The position numbers and the translations under genes were made by a program. The notes under the pieces are model-generated. The model searched no databases, was not told the DNA's origin, and saw only the letters and a list, made by a program, of their open reading frames with translations. A DNA stretch of 64,000 nucleotides from Aurelia coerulea (Eukaryota; Cnidaria; Scyphozoa; Semaeostomeae; Ulmaridae). Below, in pieces: positions 1-12,859 of this stretch; the stretch's first letter is position 1, and the number at the start of each line of letters is the position of its first letter. The DNA is taken from assembly GCA_039566865.1 (NCBI GenBank), contig CM076960.1:16164501-16228500 (forward strand), given 5' to 3'.

Positions 1-496
1 GATTACACAACCAAGCTTCAATTTTCTTTTTTTGTCAAGTAGATCAAGGACCAAATTATTTTCCCATATATAGCAGATTTTGTAATTGCTTTAGAACTTT
101 GCAAATTTAGCTCTTTTTGGAGTTACCTGGTTTTGCATAATACTGCCAAAAAATCACGATTGCCTGATCAATTTTTTGTGCATGTAAAGCTTCTATTATG
201 GTTATGAATGACAGAAAGAAATGCGCACTATCATTATAGACTCAAATGATGTTATAAAATCTGAGATTTTTTACTCTTAGGCAAGATTGAGTATGTTGCT
301 TAAAAACTACAGGTCAAAGTAAGGTTTTTCAATGTGTAATTTTTCAACCTTGTTGTGTCAAAAGCAAACATTTTATCATCTATAAATATTTTTGGGTCTT
401 TGACAAAACAAGTCAAAAAGAAAATTTTACCACAGGTTTGATAACTGATTTTAGGTAATTTTTTAAACAGGAGTATTTTTTTTTGGACACCTGGTA
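1..496. repeat. MITE, CCGGGTG-end family (copy cut by window edge)
   Basis: The sequence runs parallel, with substitutions, to 59098-59611 over its whole length, and ends in a GGACACCTGGTA terminus like other members. The left terminus is outside the window. The family is bounded by TA and a CCGGGTG-like inverted end, which suggests a Tc1/mariner-type non-autonomous element. Family membership is clear from the second copy; the superfamily is inferred. Confidence 0.65.
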
Positions 497-621
497 TTAA
501 ACTAAATTTGTTATAAATACTGTATCTCCATTCAGTTACTTTGAGAATAAGGAGAATTAAATATTGGCTCAGCAAATAGACCTTTTTTCTTGTCAGAAGA
601 TTTTGAAATCACCTTAGAAGA

Positions 622-1529
622 GCAGGGGAGACAGTTGAGGTCGTAAAAGAATTTAAATACTTGGGTGCCCTCATCACCAACAACTACGATGACACTAAAG
701 AAGTAGGAGGAACAGCCATAGCCAAAAATGCTACAGTTTCTGTGAGTAAGATATGGAAGGACAAATCTATCAGTAAGAAGACAAAGATAAGACTGCTAAG
801 ATCGATAGTATTTCCAATTGCAACATAAGGTTCTGAATGCTGGGCAATGAAAAAGAGTGATAGAGCTAGAATACAGTCATTTGAGCTGTGGGCATACAGG
901 AGACTGTTAAGAATCAACTGGACAGAAAAGAGATCAAACAAAAGTGTTCTTGATGAGATCGGGGAAACTAAAGGACTTGTTAACGAGATAGAACAACAGA
1001 AACTTCAATTCATGGGACACATTATGAGACATAGATGTATAGAAAATGACTTACTGACAGGAATGGTATTTGGAAAAGATCAAGAGGATGGCAGAAAACC
1101 AGAATGATAAATAAAGAGAAGCTACAATCCTTGCCAAAACTCTTGAAAAAAATCACATATTTTTGCTCAGCTCTCCCCCCCCCCCCTCCCCCTTACAATG
1201 TTGGTTCCTTGCGTGATTACGCATTTCTCACGGGCACAACAACGCAGCCAAAGCGATTTTCGTGATATCTGGTGATCAGTGCTTCGGACCAACATTGTTC
1301 AGGGGGGGCAGGGCGGGGGAAAAGAGTAGCGTGAAGTTTCCTGCACTGTATTTTGGATGCTTGGTCGGAGAAGAAAAGAGAGAAATTAAATTTTTTTCAA
1401 GTTGTTTTGGCAAGGATTGTAGGACTGATTATGACTGAGGCCATTGCAACAGCCCAGGACAGAGAGAAATGGAGGGACATTGTGTATGCCGCCACAGCCA
1501 TATTGGAAGCCGAATGTTCTGAACGATAG
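622..1529 (+). pseudogene. LINE reverse transcriptase C-terminal remnant, split by a MITE
   Basis: The translation shows the usual end of a non-LTR endonuclease/reverse-transcriptase protein: FKYLGALIT, then TKIRLLRSIVF, GSECWAMKK, FELWAYRRLLRINWT and LQFMGHIMRH. There is an in-frame stop near 830 and a stop after GRKPE near 1107. The 3' end of the same protein (TEAIATAQDREKWRDIVYAA) resumes after a MITE at 1125-1419. It is a dead fragment with no N-terminal endonuclease or RT core in view. Family type is recognised by motif; the exact clade is not assigned. Confidence 0.8.
1125..1419. mobile_element. TA-flanked MITE (CAATNCCTGCCAAAA family)
   Basis: The element has near-perfect terminal inverted repeats that begin CAATCCTTGCCAAAA, with TA at 1123-1124 and again at 1420-1421. 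It sits inside the LINE remnant. A second family member lies at 49544-49810 with the same ends and the same internal C-run and AACAATGTTG blocks. Foldback shape, TA target duplication and lack of an ORF fit a Tc1/mariner-derived MITE. Confidence 0.85.
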
Positions 1530-2081
1530 TGGTATTTGTCGGAAAAGAGGTTTGGATCAAGCGTTGTTAAGGAAATCAAAATGACCCCTTGGTAAAAACA
1601 TTGCTAGCTGTGGCAAGAAGTTGCTTCGGATCTCAACATCTTTCAGAGAGTTAATCAACAATAACTTAGCTCTAATTGGTTCAGCTTATGCACTGGCAAG
1701 CTTTATTTGCCCTCTAGCCTCGTTTCTCATTTTCATTTGTCGTTAGATGATTTTGTTGTGTAACCATTTGAAAACAAGGTGCAAGAATGCAAGGGTTTCA
1801 TTTTGCGACTTTGCAAATCAAAGTTTGTGTTGTCAACTGTTGTTATTCAAAGGAAAGAAAAGTCAGCTACAAATAAATGAAAAACGAGAAACAACTCAAA
1901 TGACCAATAACACATGCCTGTGTGTGAAATAAACCATTGCTAACTCATTTTGCACAGAGTTGTTAATAGCAAACTCTCTGAAAATCAGTCTAGTATCTTT
2001 GTTCCTTTGAATGATGTTATTTTTTGTGGCCTCATTGTATATTTTAATGCCATTGATCACCATTTTCTTTTTCTTTCATAG
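1530..2081. other. No gene recognised
   Basis: Intronic or upstream sequence of the BICRA-like gene. I see no coding exon, no recognised repeat terminus and no RNA gene here. The pyrimidine tract just before 2082 belongs to the splice acceptor of the next exon. Confidence 0.4.
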
Positions 2082-2121
2082 TGATCCACAAGCTTTAAAT
2101 GATTTTCTCAGCAATGCACAG
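2082..2121 (+). CDS. BICRA: BICRA-like exon with N-terminal DPQALNDFL motif
   Basis: This 40-base exon is preceded by a pyrimidine-rich acceptor ending ATAG and followed by GTATTT. Its first base completes a codon from an upstream exon; the rest reads DPQALNDFLSNAQ. The DPQALNDFL core is a hallmark near the N-terminus of vertebrate BICRA and BICRAL, where Cys precedes it. A TG-ending upstream exon would restore Cys here. It joins in phase 0 to the large exon. No upstream start-codon exon could be found in the window. Confidence 0.82.
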
Positions 2122-5100
2122 GTATTTACTTTTTATCCTCCATGCAACCCTTGAAATAAGAACATCAGGCCTTTTCATTTGACGCGTGCGATCGCACACG
2201 CACACGTTGGCACACACGCAAATTGAGTTACTAGTGCTTTTCATCGCACCCGCAAAGTGTTATTTTGCTTAAGTAAGGTGGTACTTTGATGTTCGACACA
2301 TCCAATGTCAAAGCATGTGCTTCAATAAACCATATGATTACTGACAAATCCTATAACACTTTTGACAAAGTCCCCAGTGGCCATTCCCACAATATGAAAT
2401 AATTACGACACTTCCTGCTCATAGAGCGAAGGTGATTGTTGTCACCGATACCGATGTTTATGAAGAAAATGAACCGAGCAGACAACAGGTTTGTCCTGTT
2501 GACATTGATAGTTCAGAAGAATCAGACACTAGACAAGTCTGAGTTTACCAGGGAAGAAACTGCTGAGTATAGTCCTGTAAAAACACAAACTTCATTGACA
2601 CATAAACATATGAACGATGATATTCATTTTATAGGTAGTGTGATTATCTTTATCAGTAAAGGGAGATTTGAAGACCTATTTTTGTGTCACTTGAACTTAA
2701 ATACCGTCTTGAATAACTACGTGTGCAAATCACACGCGCAAATAGATTTGCCTGGTGTGTTTTGCTGCACGGGTGTTGTTTTATTCCCAAAAAGGACTGG
2801 AACATTTCTTCCAGATTGTTAGCTTGTTTTCTTCTTAGTTTTTGTGTCCAATACATCATGCAGCTGTACTTTGTTTTGGTTTATTAGTAGCTCATAATAG
2901 ATTACTTTTAAATCAAAAACTTTCAGATGATTAAACTTTCAGACAATTTTTTGTCCGAAAAATTGATTGTCTGAAAGTATTGAATTCTTTGAAAATAGAG
3001 GAAAAACACAAAAATTTCCCATGCCACTGTTAAAAAATGATAAACTGTCATCAGTGATCCTGCTTCTAAAGAGAGTTTCCACATATTGCAGTTGTCAGTA
3101 ACAATCTTCTTGAATTGATGAAATAGCATGCATTTGCTTTCTTGGGTCACAGGAGATTCCCTGTTTTAGGTGGATTGTGAAAAGATTTAGAAATGACTTG
3201 CTTGGCTTAACTTAGCTTGAAATGACTAGGGAATGCCCAACGTTTGGGGAGGTGTATCTTGATCAACTGAATATTCCCTGATTAGAGGGGTCCTCCTACG
3301 TTTAAGAGAGAATTAGAAGATTAGAAGAAATACAGACTAGTGTGAAAGTATAGCATAGTGTAAAAAGCTATTGTGCTGCATGAATGAAAAAAAGACTGCG
3401 ATCTGAATTAAGGGCAATAGTCCAGCAGAGTGAGCATTGAACAGACCATGGGGGGGGGGTTCTTAGCTAAATTTTAGGTAGGAGGGGTCTGCCGTTAGCA
3501 TGTTCAAGGTGGTACCGTAGGCTAGACTAATTTCTACGAAAATGGTACCCTTAGCTAGACGAATTTTGACAGTTCCCTAGACCAATATTGTCAATTATGA
3601 TACCCTTGGTACCAAATATGATAACAATGACCGTTCCCTAGACCAGCATTGCCGAATATGACACCCTTGGTTAGAACTTAGCTGGAGCAAAATGGCAAAA
3701 TAGTATACCCTTGGCTAGACTAGAAGTCTGAAAAAGAATACCCTCGCGGCACATCCCCAGGTACCTTTACTATGGAAGAACCCCCCCCCCCCCCATGGAA
3801 TAGACCCACTGGTTATTTTACAAAAGCGTCTGGATAAAACGATATTGTTATACATTCAGCAGAAATCTGACAAATTTTTGAATGTGCGCAACGGTGATAG
3901 AAGCTATAGTCACCAATCGATGAAATGTTGCTTGATCCAGACTCTTTTGAAGAATAGGGAAGTCTATGAAGAGGACAAACCTGCAGCATAAATCACTAAA
4001 GAAAATATCTTAATCACAGAAAACTACCAGGTGAGCCAGAAAAAAGTTCCCACTTTCGAAAATTCGTAGCACCACAATTACTTCATGGATTTGAATGATT
4101 CAAATTCTAGTTAAATGCCAGAAGATCGAAGTATTTTTGTGATTTTTCTCGTCTTCTTACGAGCACTGCAAATATAGGTAAATTCAACTTTACAAAAATG
4201 TCATGTTTTCAAAATCACTGAAAAATGGCCTAAAGCACTTGATCAAATCGTTAGGACTCTCCTCACAATACACACAGGCGTTTCACCTCTCTCAAGAGTA
4301 ATAAGGCATAGATTCTCCAACAGATACCAAAAATTTTCAATCCCATGGCAATAAATGTGCAAACGATATTTCTCACCCATGAAAAATGGCTTTTTCTCTG
4401 TTGTTCTGAGCGAGGAGTCTTTTATGGTTTGATCATGTATTTTAGGCCCTTTTCAGTCATTTTGTAACTGCAACGTTTTTCTAAATTTGAATTTACCAAT
4501 TTTTCCAATGCTTGTAACAAGATGAGAAAAATCACAAAAATACTTCGATCTTTTGGCTGTCAAACAAATATTGATTCATTCCAATCCATCCAATACTCTT
4601 GAAGCTATGAATTTTCAAAAGTGGGAACTTTCTTCTGGTTCACCCGGTATTTGGTCTCAAATTAGATGTCACGTGAAAATGCCTGCGAAAACAACGATTT
4701 TCGAAAGTGTTTTCAATGAATAATTTTGTGTTATTGCAAATCTCACATGACGTTAAATTTGGGACAGACTTTTAAGTGCAATCCCGGAGGGGGTACATAA
4801 CATGTTCAGGGTACGAGTATGGGCGCCCATATGGGTGGGGTTCTGGGCCCAAAATTCTCTAAAAAAAGGGTCCTTTTTCGGCAGATTTTCCATGAACATG
4901 GGTGGGATTTTGCTGAAATTCGCCAAAATCGTTAATAATGGGCAGTTTTCCGCCAAAATTCATCAGAAAAGTGGGTACCAAGGCAAGTTTCGGAAATTAG
5001 AAGAGGGTACCTTTCTGAAAACTGGACGGCAGACCCCCATCCGTCAACAAGTCATATACCCCCCCCCCCCCCACGGGAGTGCAATGTACCCCCATTTAAC

Positions 5101-8100
5101 TTGTCTCTCTAGTCTGCATTCTTCATGTTAATTTCAATTTTCTTCTCTTAGTTATTACAGAGCCAGCAAGAACAGGCAGCTTTAGCGGCTCAAGGCTCGC
5201 TGCCATCCTCTGCCGTTAATTATCAAGCTCAATTGAACCAAGCAACTGCCATTAACACAGCGAACTTACAAAGATCGCAGATGGGTCTCGCTCAGCCAGC
5301 TCAGTCCAACAACATTGTATATACAGGCAGCCAGTTAAAACAAGCTGCGTATGCTTCAAATCAAGGACAAATGACTGACCCATTAGGAAGCAACCAGTCA
5401 GGCCAGAATATTAGCTATGGTTTGATGCAAAGGCAACAAGTGACCCCTAAAACTACGAATACTGCTCAGAATCGCATGGTTGGCAACCTGGCTTTGCAAT
5501 CGCAGGATAAAGGTCAGGGTCGCACAAACCAGAAACAATTTAACATGCAGGGAGCTCAAAGTAATGTAGCTTTACAGCCAGGTCAGCAATTAAATGCATA
5601 TTCTACTACTAACAATACTAACAGCCAGCAAGTTTATGTTCAAAATGTAGCTACTGATACGAAAACCAATAAAATATACACACCGAAAGTTGCGGGTAAA
5701 CAGACTTCAAAACATGTGCCTAATATACTTTCAAAAGGGGGCACTCCTTCTAGTACTAACGCCTCAACAAATAAGACTATGTTGCTGCCATCTAGTGTTA
5801 GTGGACAGTACATCCTTGTAAATAGCGCTGGACAGCAGTCACAGGCAGTCGCTATGCCACAGAATGTCGGCCAAATTACCCAGCAGCAACTGCAACAAGT
5901 ACAACAACAGCAACAACAACAAAAATTGCAGCAGCAACAACAATTGAAATTGCAGCAACAGCAAAAATTACAGCAACAGCAGCAGGTGCAGCAACAGCAG
6001 CAACCTTCAAAGCAAAAGCAACTACGAACTGCACAAAATACGTTGCTAAGTAACCTGCAGCAGCAACAACAAATGCTAAACAGCCAACAGCAACAAAATC
6101 AGCAAGTTTTAGTCTTACCTGCAAACTTGCAGCAGCTGATGACAAGCAATGCACAGACTACAGCTTCTAATGCACAAATATCTCAGAGCCTTTCAGTCGA
6201 AAACCAACAACAACTAAAAGTACTTCAGCAGCAAATGAATGCAGCTAGAACTAATAGTCCTGCTAGGCAGAAAGCTGCTCAGAGTAAAGCTAAGACGCAG
6301 GGACAGGCACTGACGAGAACACAGTCCCCTAACCCAGGCACTGCCTCACCCGTGCAGTCAAATATGTATCAAAGCCAGGTACCATCTCCGCAACAGCAGA
6401 GTCAATTTCAAGGCGGACAACAGCTACCCGTAGCAGCTCAAACTAACGTTGCTAATGCGCTATACCAAACGCAGAATATTTCAACGGCTAGGAATACGCA
6501 GGAAGGTGTAAAAATTGTCAGGCCGGCCATTCAGCAGAGAGGTATTCTACCAAAGCCCGCATCTCAAATGATTGGAGCGGCTGCCTCTAGTCAGCAGGCT
6601 AAACAAGGAGGTTTGACTTCTGGTCAAGGCAAGCCACAGGGCCAGATATTGTCGCATTTCCAAGCCACGCAGAGTCCTAATAAGAGCCTTCAAGGCAGTG
6701 CAACGCAGCAGGCTAACAAGGGAGTAACCCAGCAGTTGGCGGCCGCACAGAATATTGCCCAGTCAATCGCAAATATCGCGGCTCAAAGCTCGCAAGTGAC
6801 GGTCCCAGGGCTTGGTTCACAAACCCAATTAGCAACGACTAGCGGTGCTACTGCATCCGTCACTGCGGCTAATCAAGTCGCTGGAACCGGCCAACGGGTT
6901 ATCAATCAAAACGTAGCTTTGCAGCAACTGCTTCGACTAAGCCAAGCCGCTAGTCAAGCAGCTAATCAAGTGGTACCTACTGCTACTTCGACGTCTACAC
7001 AAGGTGGTCTTACTTTACTCGCACAGCAGCAACAAATAACCAACGCACAGGCTGCAAATGCGAGAGTTTTATCACAGACTTCAAACGGGCTCATCCAAAA
7101 AGCAAACTTTCAAACACAAAACATTTCCAATTTACAGACTGGGCAACTGCAAAATCCTGGCCTTCAAGGTCAACAAGCGTCGTTACTTGGAATGCAAACA
7201 CAGCAAACACAGCAGACGCAAAATGCGGGCTCGCATGTGCAAAATGTAAACATGTCTGGCCAGAGTGGTTTGCAGGCGCAAAGTGCAAACATAGTCCAAC
7301 AAACAAACGTAGGAACAGCGCAGAATCTGAACACCGGGCAAAGAGTAACCTTGCAGACGCAGAATTCCGCTGCTAGAAAAGTGGGCCTACAAAATATTGC
7401 GAAGGGACAAATACAACAGCAGTTGATACAACAGGCATTGATAGGTGCGGCAACTGCCCGGCTAGCCCAACAACAACAACAACAACAACAAAGTGGTGAT
7501 CAGAACACTGACAGCACACGTGCAAATATAATCGAGAAAAATGTGCAAGAAATTCTAAATCGACAGAATGCGAATAAACAAAAACAAGTGCGGCAGAATG
7601 CATCAACTATAGCTTCAAACGCTTCGCAAAATACTTCGGATAAGCAAAACTCTCCTGCCCCTTTATTTATGCCTAAACAATTGACCACGACACAGTTGCT
7701 TGAATTACAACAGAAACTCCTTGCAGGGAAAATTATGCAGAAGATGCAGACGGTTCAACCGAAGCCTGCAGGGTCTCAGGCTGACACCACCGGCATGAAT
7801 GGCATAAGCACCGCGAAAACTTCAGCTTCAAATCCTCAATCAGTGACATCGCAAGCCGTCAATGCCTTGCAAGCTTCTCTGCCAGGGGGTAGTAACCAAC
7901 TTGTAATGCCAATCTCAACTCAAGGTATGCAGTTTTTTATACAAACGAACCCAGCCAAACCGGGGGTGACCGGTAGTACGACAACACAACAAGTAGTTAT
8001 AACATCGGGGAGTAACTCGACGCAGAGAATAAATCTACCATTATTAACAGGGTCGAACACAAATACTATTGCGTCGAATATTATCAAACAAGTTCAAAGT

Positions 8101-11100
8101 CAACAACAACAAGGGTTAAAACTAAATACACCACAGGGTATCCGAATACAAAACGCAAACACACCGAATATCGTTGTTAAACAATTAGACTCGAATACTG
8201 CGAAACAAAATGTATCGGAACAACAAAGAGCGATACAGAGTAAGAAGTTACAACAGTTGTTGTTGCAGTTGACTCCTGCGCAGAGGAATTTGCTGTTGAA
8301 AAAACAGCAGGAATTTGTCAGCAAAGGACAGACAGTGCCGCTGATGAAACTTATATTGGATGTGAAGCAGAGTAATACTACTCCCATTGCTACTGCGGTC
8401 AGAGTAAAACAGGTATGTACTTTTAGGCCCTGTTTACACGATACCATTTTTATTTCATATCGGGTTGGGGGTGGCAATCCGATACGAAAATTTTTCTGTT
8501 TACACAATACCGTTTTCATTTCATATCGGATTTTAGTTCTGTTTACACGGAAACGCTTTATCTTGTGCTGCGGAGGATTCACCTTTGTTGTAACACCCAC
8601 TGCGCGGTGCGCCAGATGAATAGGGCTCGTGGAACTGATAAAAAGGTTCCGTTTTGAGTTTATACCGGATTCGACCGTTTACACGATATCCGATTCGTTT
8701 CATGCCACTTTCAACGCGTTTTTATTAAAAAATGCGAAAATGTTATGAAGCATATCGGATTGGTGCGTTCTCGTGTGAACGGAAGGCCAATCGGATATGA
8801 AATGAAAACGGTCTCGTGTAAACAGAAGGCCAATCCGACATGAATTGAAATGAAAACGGTCTCGTGTAAATGGGGCCGTATACGCAAATGGTCCCATTAC
8901 TGAATACCTTGCTTGCATCACTGATAAACCCATTAGCTATTCCAGAAGAGAATCTGAATCGAAAGATATTTTTATACATCTTGAGGAAGTTTCTAAGATG
9001 AACAATAGTGATAAAAGTGATAAAAATTTCGAAAATATTTACAATAGGACCTCAGATCATTCCATATCTGAGGTCCCAAGGCTCTTAGGCTATTAGTACC
9101 GAAATTCGTTTGATTGGGACTATGGTGTAACAAATCATGTGGATTTCTCTAAAAGCGACTCGGGTTAAATGATGATTTGAAAGAAAAAAAAGAAAATAAA
9201 TGTTTGTTTGCGTAGAATTTTCGCCAGTCTCGGTTTGCTGTAAATTGTAGGATCCGAGAGCAAGAACTGTGTACTAGCTTGATGAATGATAAAAAGAAGC
9301 AAATACGGGAACTGGAGTTAGAATTTTGGGCATTTTTAATTGTGTGCCAATTTGATGTTAAAAAATGTTGGACATAAATATTCAGCAATATACAACGCTG
9401 TTTTAAAGTTTCCCGAGTACTGTTTCAACAATTGCCTTTTTTCATTCTGTTGTGTTTAATTGCAAAGGAGTTGTTAAACACTGCCAATTACATTGACTTG
9501 GCCTTAGAATTAGAATTTCTTGAATGACATGACTTAGACTGGTAATTTCCTGAATGACATTTTCCCTTCAATGATAGGAGGTAAAACTAGCCAAGAGGCC
9601 AGCTCCGGAAGACGTAAAGCAAGAAGTAGGCGAATCGAAAATTGGCAAAAGGTAAATTTATCGTTTTGCACATGAACATTTTACAAATATCATGCAATAC
9701 AATTATCACAAGAACAAAAGTATAATAATCTCAGAATACAAATACTCATCACTGCTCGTTGTACCGGGTGTCTATAAAAAACAGTACCCCCTTTTGGCTA
9801 AACAAGGGAACAAAACAATAACATTTCGGGATTTTTTTAGTTCATAGCTACATTTGTTGATCCTAAACTTAGATGCACATACCTTGCATTTTAAAATCGT
9901 CCACCAAACACCGGAGATATGAGTTCAAAATTTGGAGTGTACCTGAAATCAGAGGTTTTGAGTAAAGTCCTAGGCATGATTTGACGCTAAAGGCATTTTG
10001 CAAAAGAACTCTCAACTTTAACCTTTAGTTTTCACTTTTGAAAAGAATTATACTTTGAATTGCTTCAATTGTTCTTGAAATGACTTTTCCGTTGAGGAAT
10101 TGGTCCTTGCATTGCATTCCATCCCAAGTGTTTTGTATCAAAGGCGAGGAAAAGGAGCACATGCACGCTTATTTTGGAGATGTGGCACGACTTTATCATT
10201 CTTACCACATTTTATTATTTTCATTGAATCAGTGTCCATTCTTTTCAGACACGAAAAACTGAAAATTAAAGTTGACAGGTGCTTTGGAAAATGTCCATGA
10301 TACGAATCATGGGTAGGCCCTTTTACAAAACCTCTGGTTTTGGGTGCACTGTAAGTTTTGATTTTGCAAGGTTGTATCTCCGGTGTTTGGTGTACGATTT
10401 TTAAATGCAAGGTATGTGCATCTAAGTTGAAGATTTATGAATTTAGCTGTGAACTCGGAGAGTAATGATATCTTATCGTTTTGTTCCTATTTCCAGTCAA
10501 AAGGGAGTACTTTTTCCTGAGACACCCGGTATTTGTTGTCGTATATGTTTAAAAGTGGTTTTATGCTGTATACTGTATGATTTAAAAGAAATTGTAGTTG
10601 TTGAAAATTATCAAAGTTTCCTTTTGAACGTAATTTCAAAAATTTTAATTTGTTTCAAAGATTAAGAATTGTTCATCATTGTGAATTTGCGAAGCAGAGG
10701 CCGATAAAATGTTATTCTTCCTGGGAACGGCAAAAAATTCCTCAAAAATTCCTGTGAAAATTGTTTTGTTTTCAAACGCAACATAACGTAAAACAAATGC
10801 TTGTTTTGTACACAAATTAACGAATTCTTGTCTGGGTAGCTCAAGAACTGACACGGTAATTATAGGTAGAAGCAAGCACTATGCATAAAGCAACTAAACA
10901 ACTCGACAAAATATTTACTTATATCAGAAAAACTGATATTCTAAAACAGCTCAGTTTTGTTTTGATTTTTGTTTTTTTGTTTTTATATACACAATCTAAA
11001 AATGTACAATTTAATATAAACATAGTTACAAAGACGATACCATTGGGAGCATGATAGGCATGGCTACCCTAAATGATCTTTAACAAATAACAAAACAGAT

Positions 11101-12803
11101 TCTAAAGGCTATACCAAAGTTCTGTTGGTCTCTCCGTATGGAGAACTAGCTTATCGCAGAGGTATAGATGACATTGCTCCTTGGATCGAAATTTCGAAAT
11201 TTCGAAGTTTTGTTTTCCAGGTAACAATTATGAAAGGTTCTTGAGTTTTCATGACAGCATAAATGATTCAGCCTTTTTTCAAAAGATTTCCTGTATCCTA
11301 ATAATCTTGCCAAAAATTTCCTGGGAACGGCGTTCCCCTGCTCTCACAATGTTTCGGCCTCTGTTGTGAAGTAGTACCACCAATGGTGTGGTACATGATT
11401 TTGCAACAAACTGCATTTTCCTTTTCAATCATTATTCTGTCCATTTTCTCCTAAATTTTCAAAATCTTTTTTTCAGATTAAAACATTGTCTACAAGCCGA
11501 TCAGACTCGACTTACAGAACCAAACTACAAGCAGCCTTTTCATTCGATTGAAGATGCATTGTCTCGACTACTTCCTTATCATATCCAAAGTGAAGAAATC
11601 CCACAAGCCATCGAATGGCAAAAAGGTCTGTGTTATTTTGATAAAATTAATTATTTCTTCATTAATCTACCGGGTGTCCCAAAAAAGTACCGGGTGTCCC
11701 AAAAAAATGTATACAGATTTGGTTGACTCTAGCAATGTGAATTTAGTTTTAATCAATATCTAATTGGTCTCAAAATGTTCCTCAATAGTTAACTTGAACA
11801 TAGATACCTCGTTTGTTGGTATTAGTGCTGTGAGAGCAGAGATGTACATCTTCAAAGTTCAAATTTGCCTCTTCCTGCAAACCAGAGCTTTAGCCTTTTG
11901 GCCTTAGCAAATTCTTAAGGCACAGGGTATAAATCAACGATAGCCTGAATAAAATTGGAAAAATATTAAATTTGGTGTTATTCTGTCACCCCCCCCCCCC
12001 CCATTCACTCATGGGGCAGTTTCTTAATTTTTCAATAATTTCAGTTCTTAATTTCGATGTGCTACAGGAACTTGCTTAGGCCAAAAGGCCAAAAGGCCAA
12101 AGCTCTGGTTTGCAGGTGGACGCAAATTTGAGCTTTCAGTATTGATATTTCTGCTCTCATAGCATCAATTCCAACAAACGAGGTATCTATGTTCAAGTTA
12201 TCAATTAAGGAACATTTTGAGAGTGATTAGTCATTGATTAAAGCTAGATTCACATCGCTGGAGTCACTCAAATCTGTATACTTTTTTTTGGGACACCCAG
12301 TATAGGTGTTTGAACAGTTCCTGTGAAGGAGCCTTGTATTCAAAAATTTTTTGTTTTCAGTTTATGGTATAGATGAGATCTCAATTTAGATTTGGCGACG
12401 TTGCATGTCCAAATTGGCTTTGCATATGCAGAGTAATTCACTTGAACAGGCAAAATTTCTAAGGCAGCCTAAAATCCACGAGAGAGCCCTGAGAATCGCA
12501 TACAGAGATAGTTGTTCAAATTTCGAAGATTTACTGACAAAAGCAAACACAGTGTCCGTTCACCACAAGAATTTACAGTTGCTTGCTACTGAAATTTTTA
12601 AAACTCAGAGGACTCTCAATCCAAGTTTCACGAATCAAATCTTTGTAGAGAAAGATACCAGATACACCCTTCGTAGTGGCAGAAATATTTTTTATTTATT
12701 ATTCTTGTAAGCTGTATATTTAATTTTGTTATTAACATGTATTTAAGTTTTGGTTGGCATTGATTAGCTTCAGCTAGACCAGAAGCCAACCTAAAATAAA
12801 GAA

Positions 12804-12859
<56 letters not shown>

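Noticed and set aside
5233..5235. A start codon for the large exon at 5233
   Set aside because: The codon is TTG, not ATG. The frame is open further left to a good splice acceptor at 5151 and joins in phase to the upstream exon.
5876..6154. A 92-codon minus-strand frame rich in Ala and Val
   Set aside because: It is the complement of the poly-Gln coding tracts of the BICRA-like exon; composition follows from CAG/CAA repeats.
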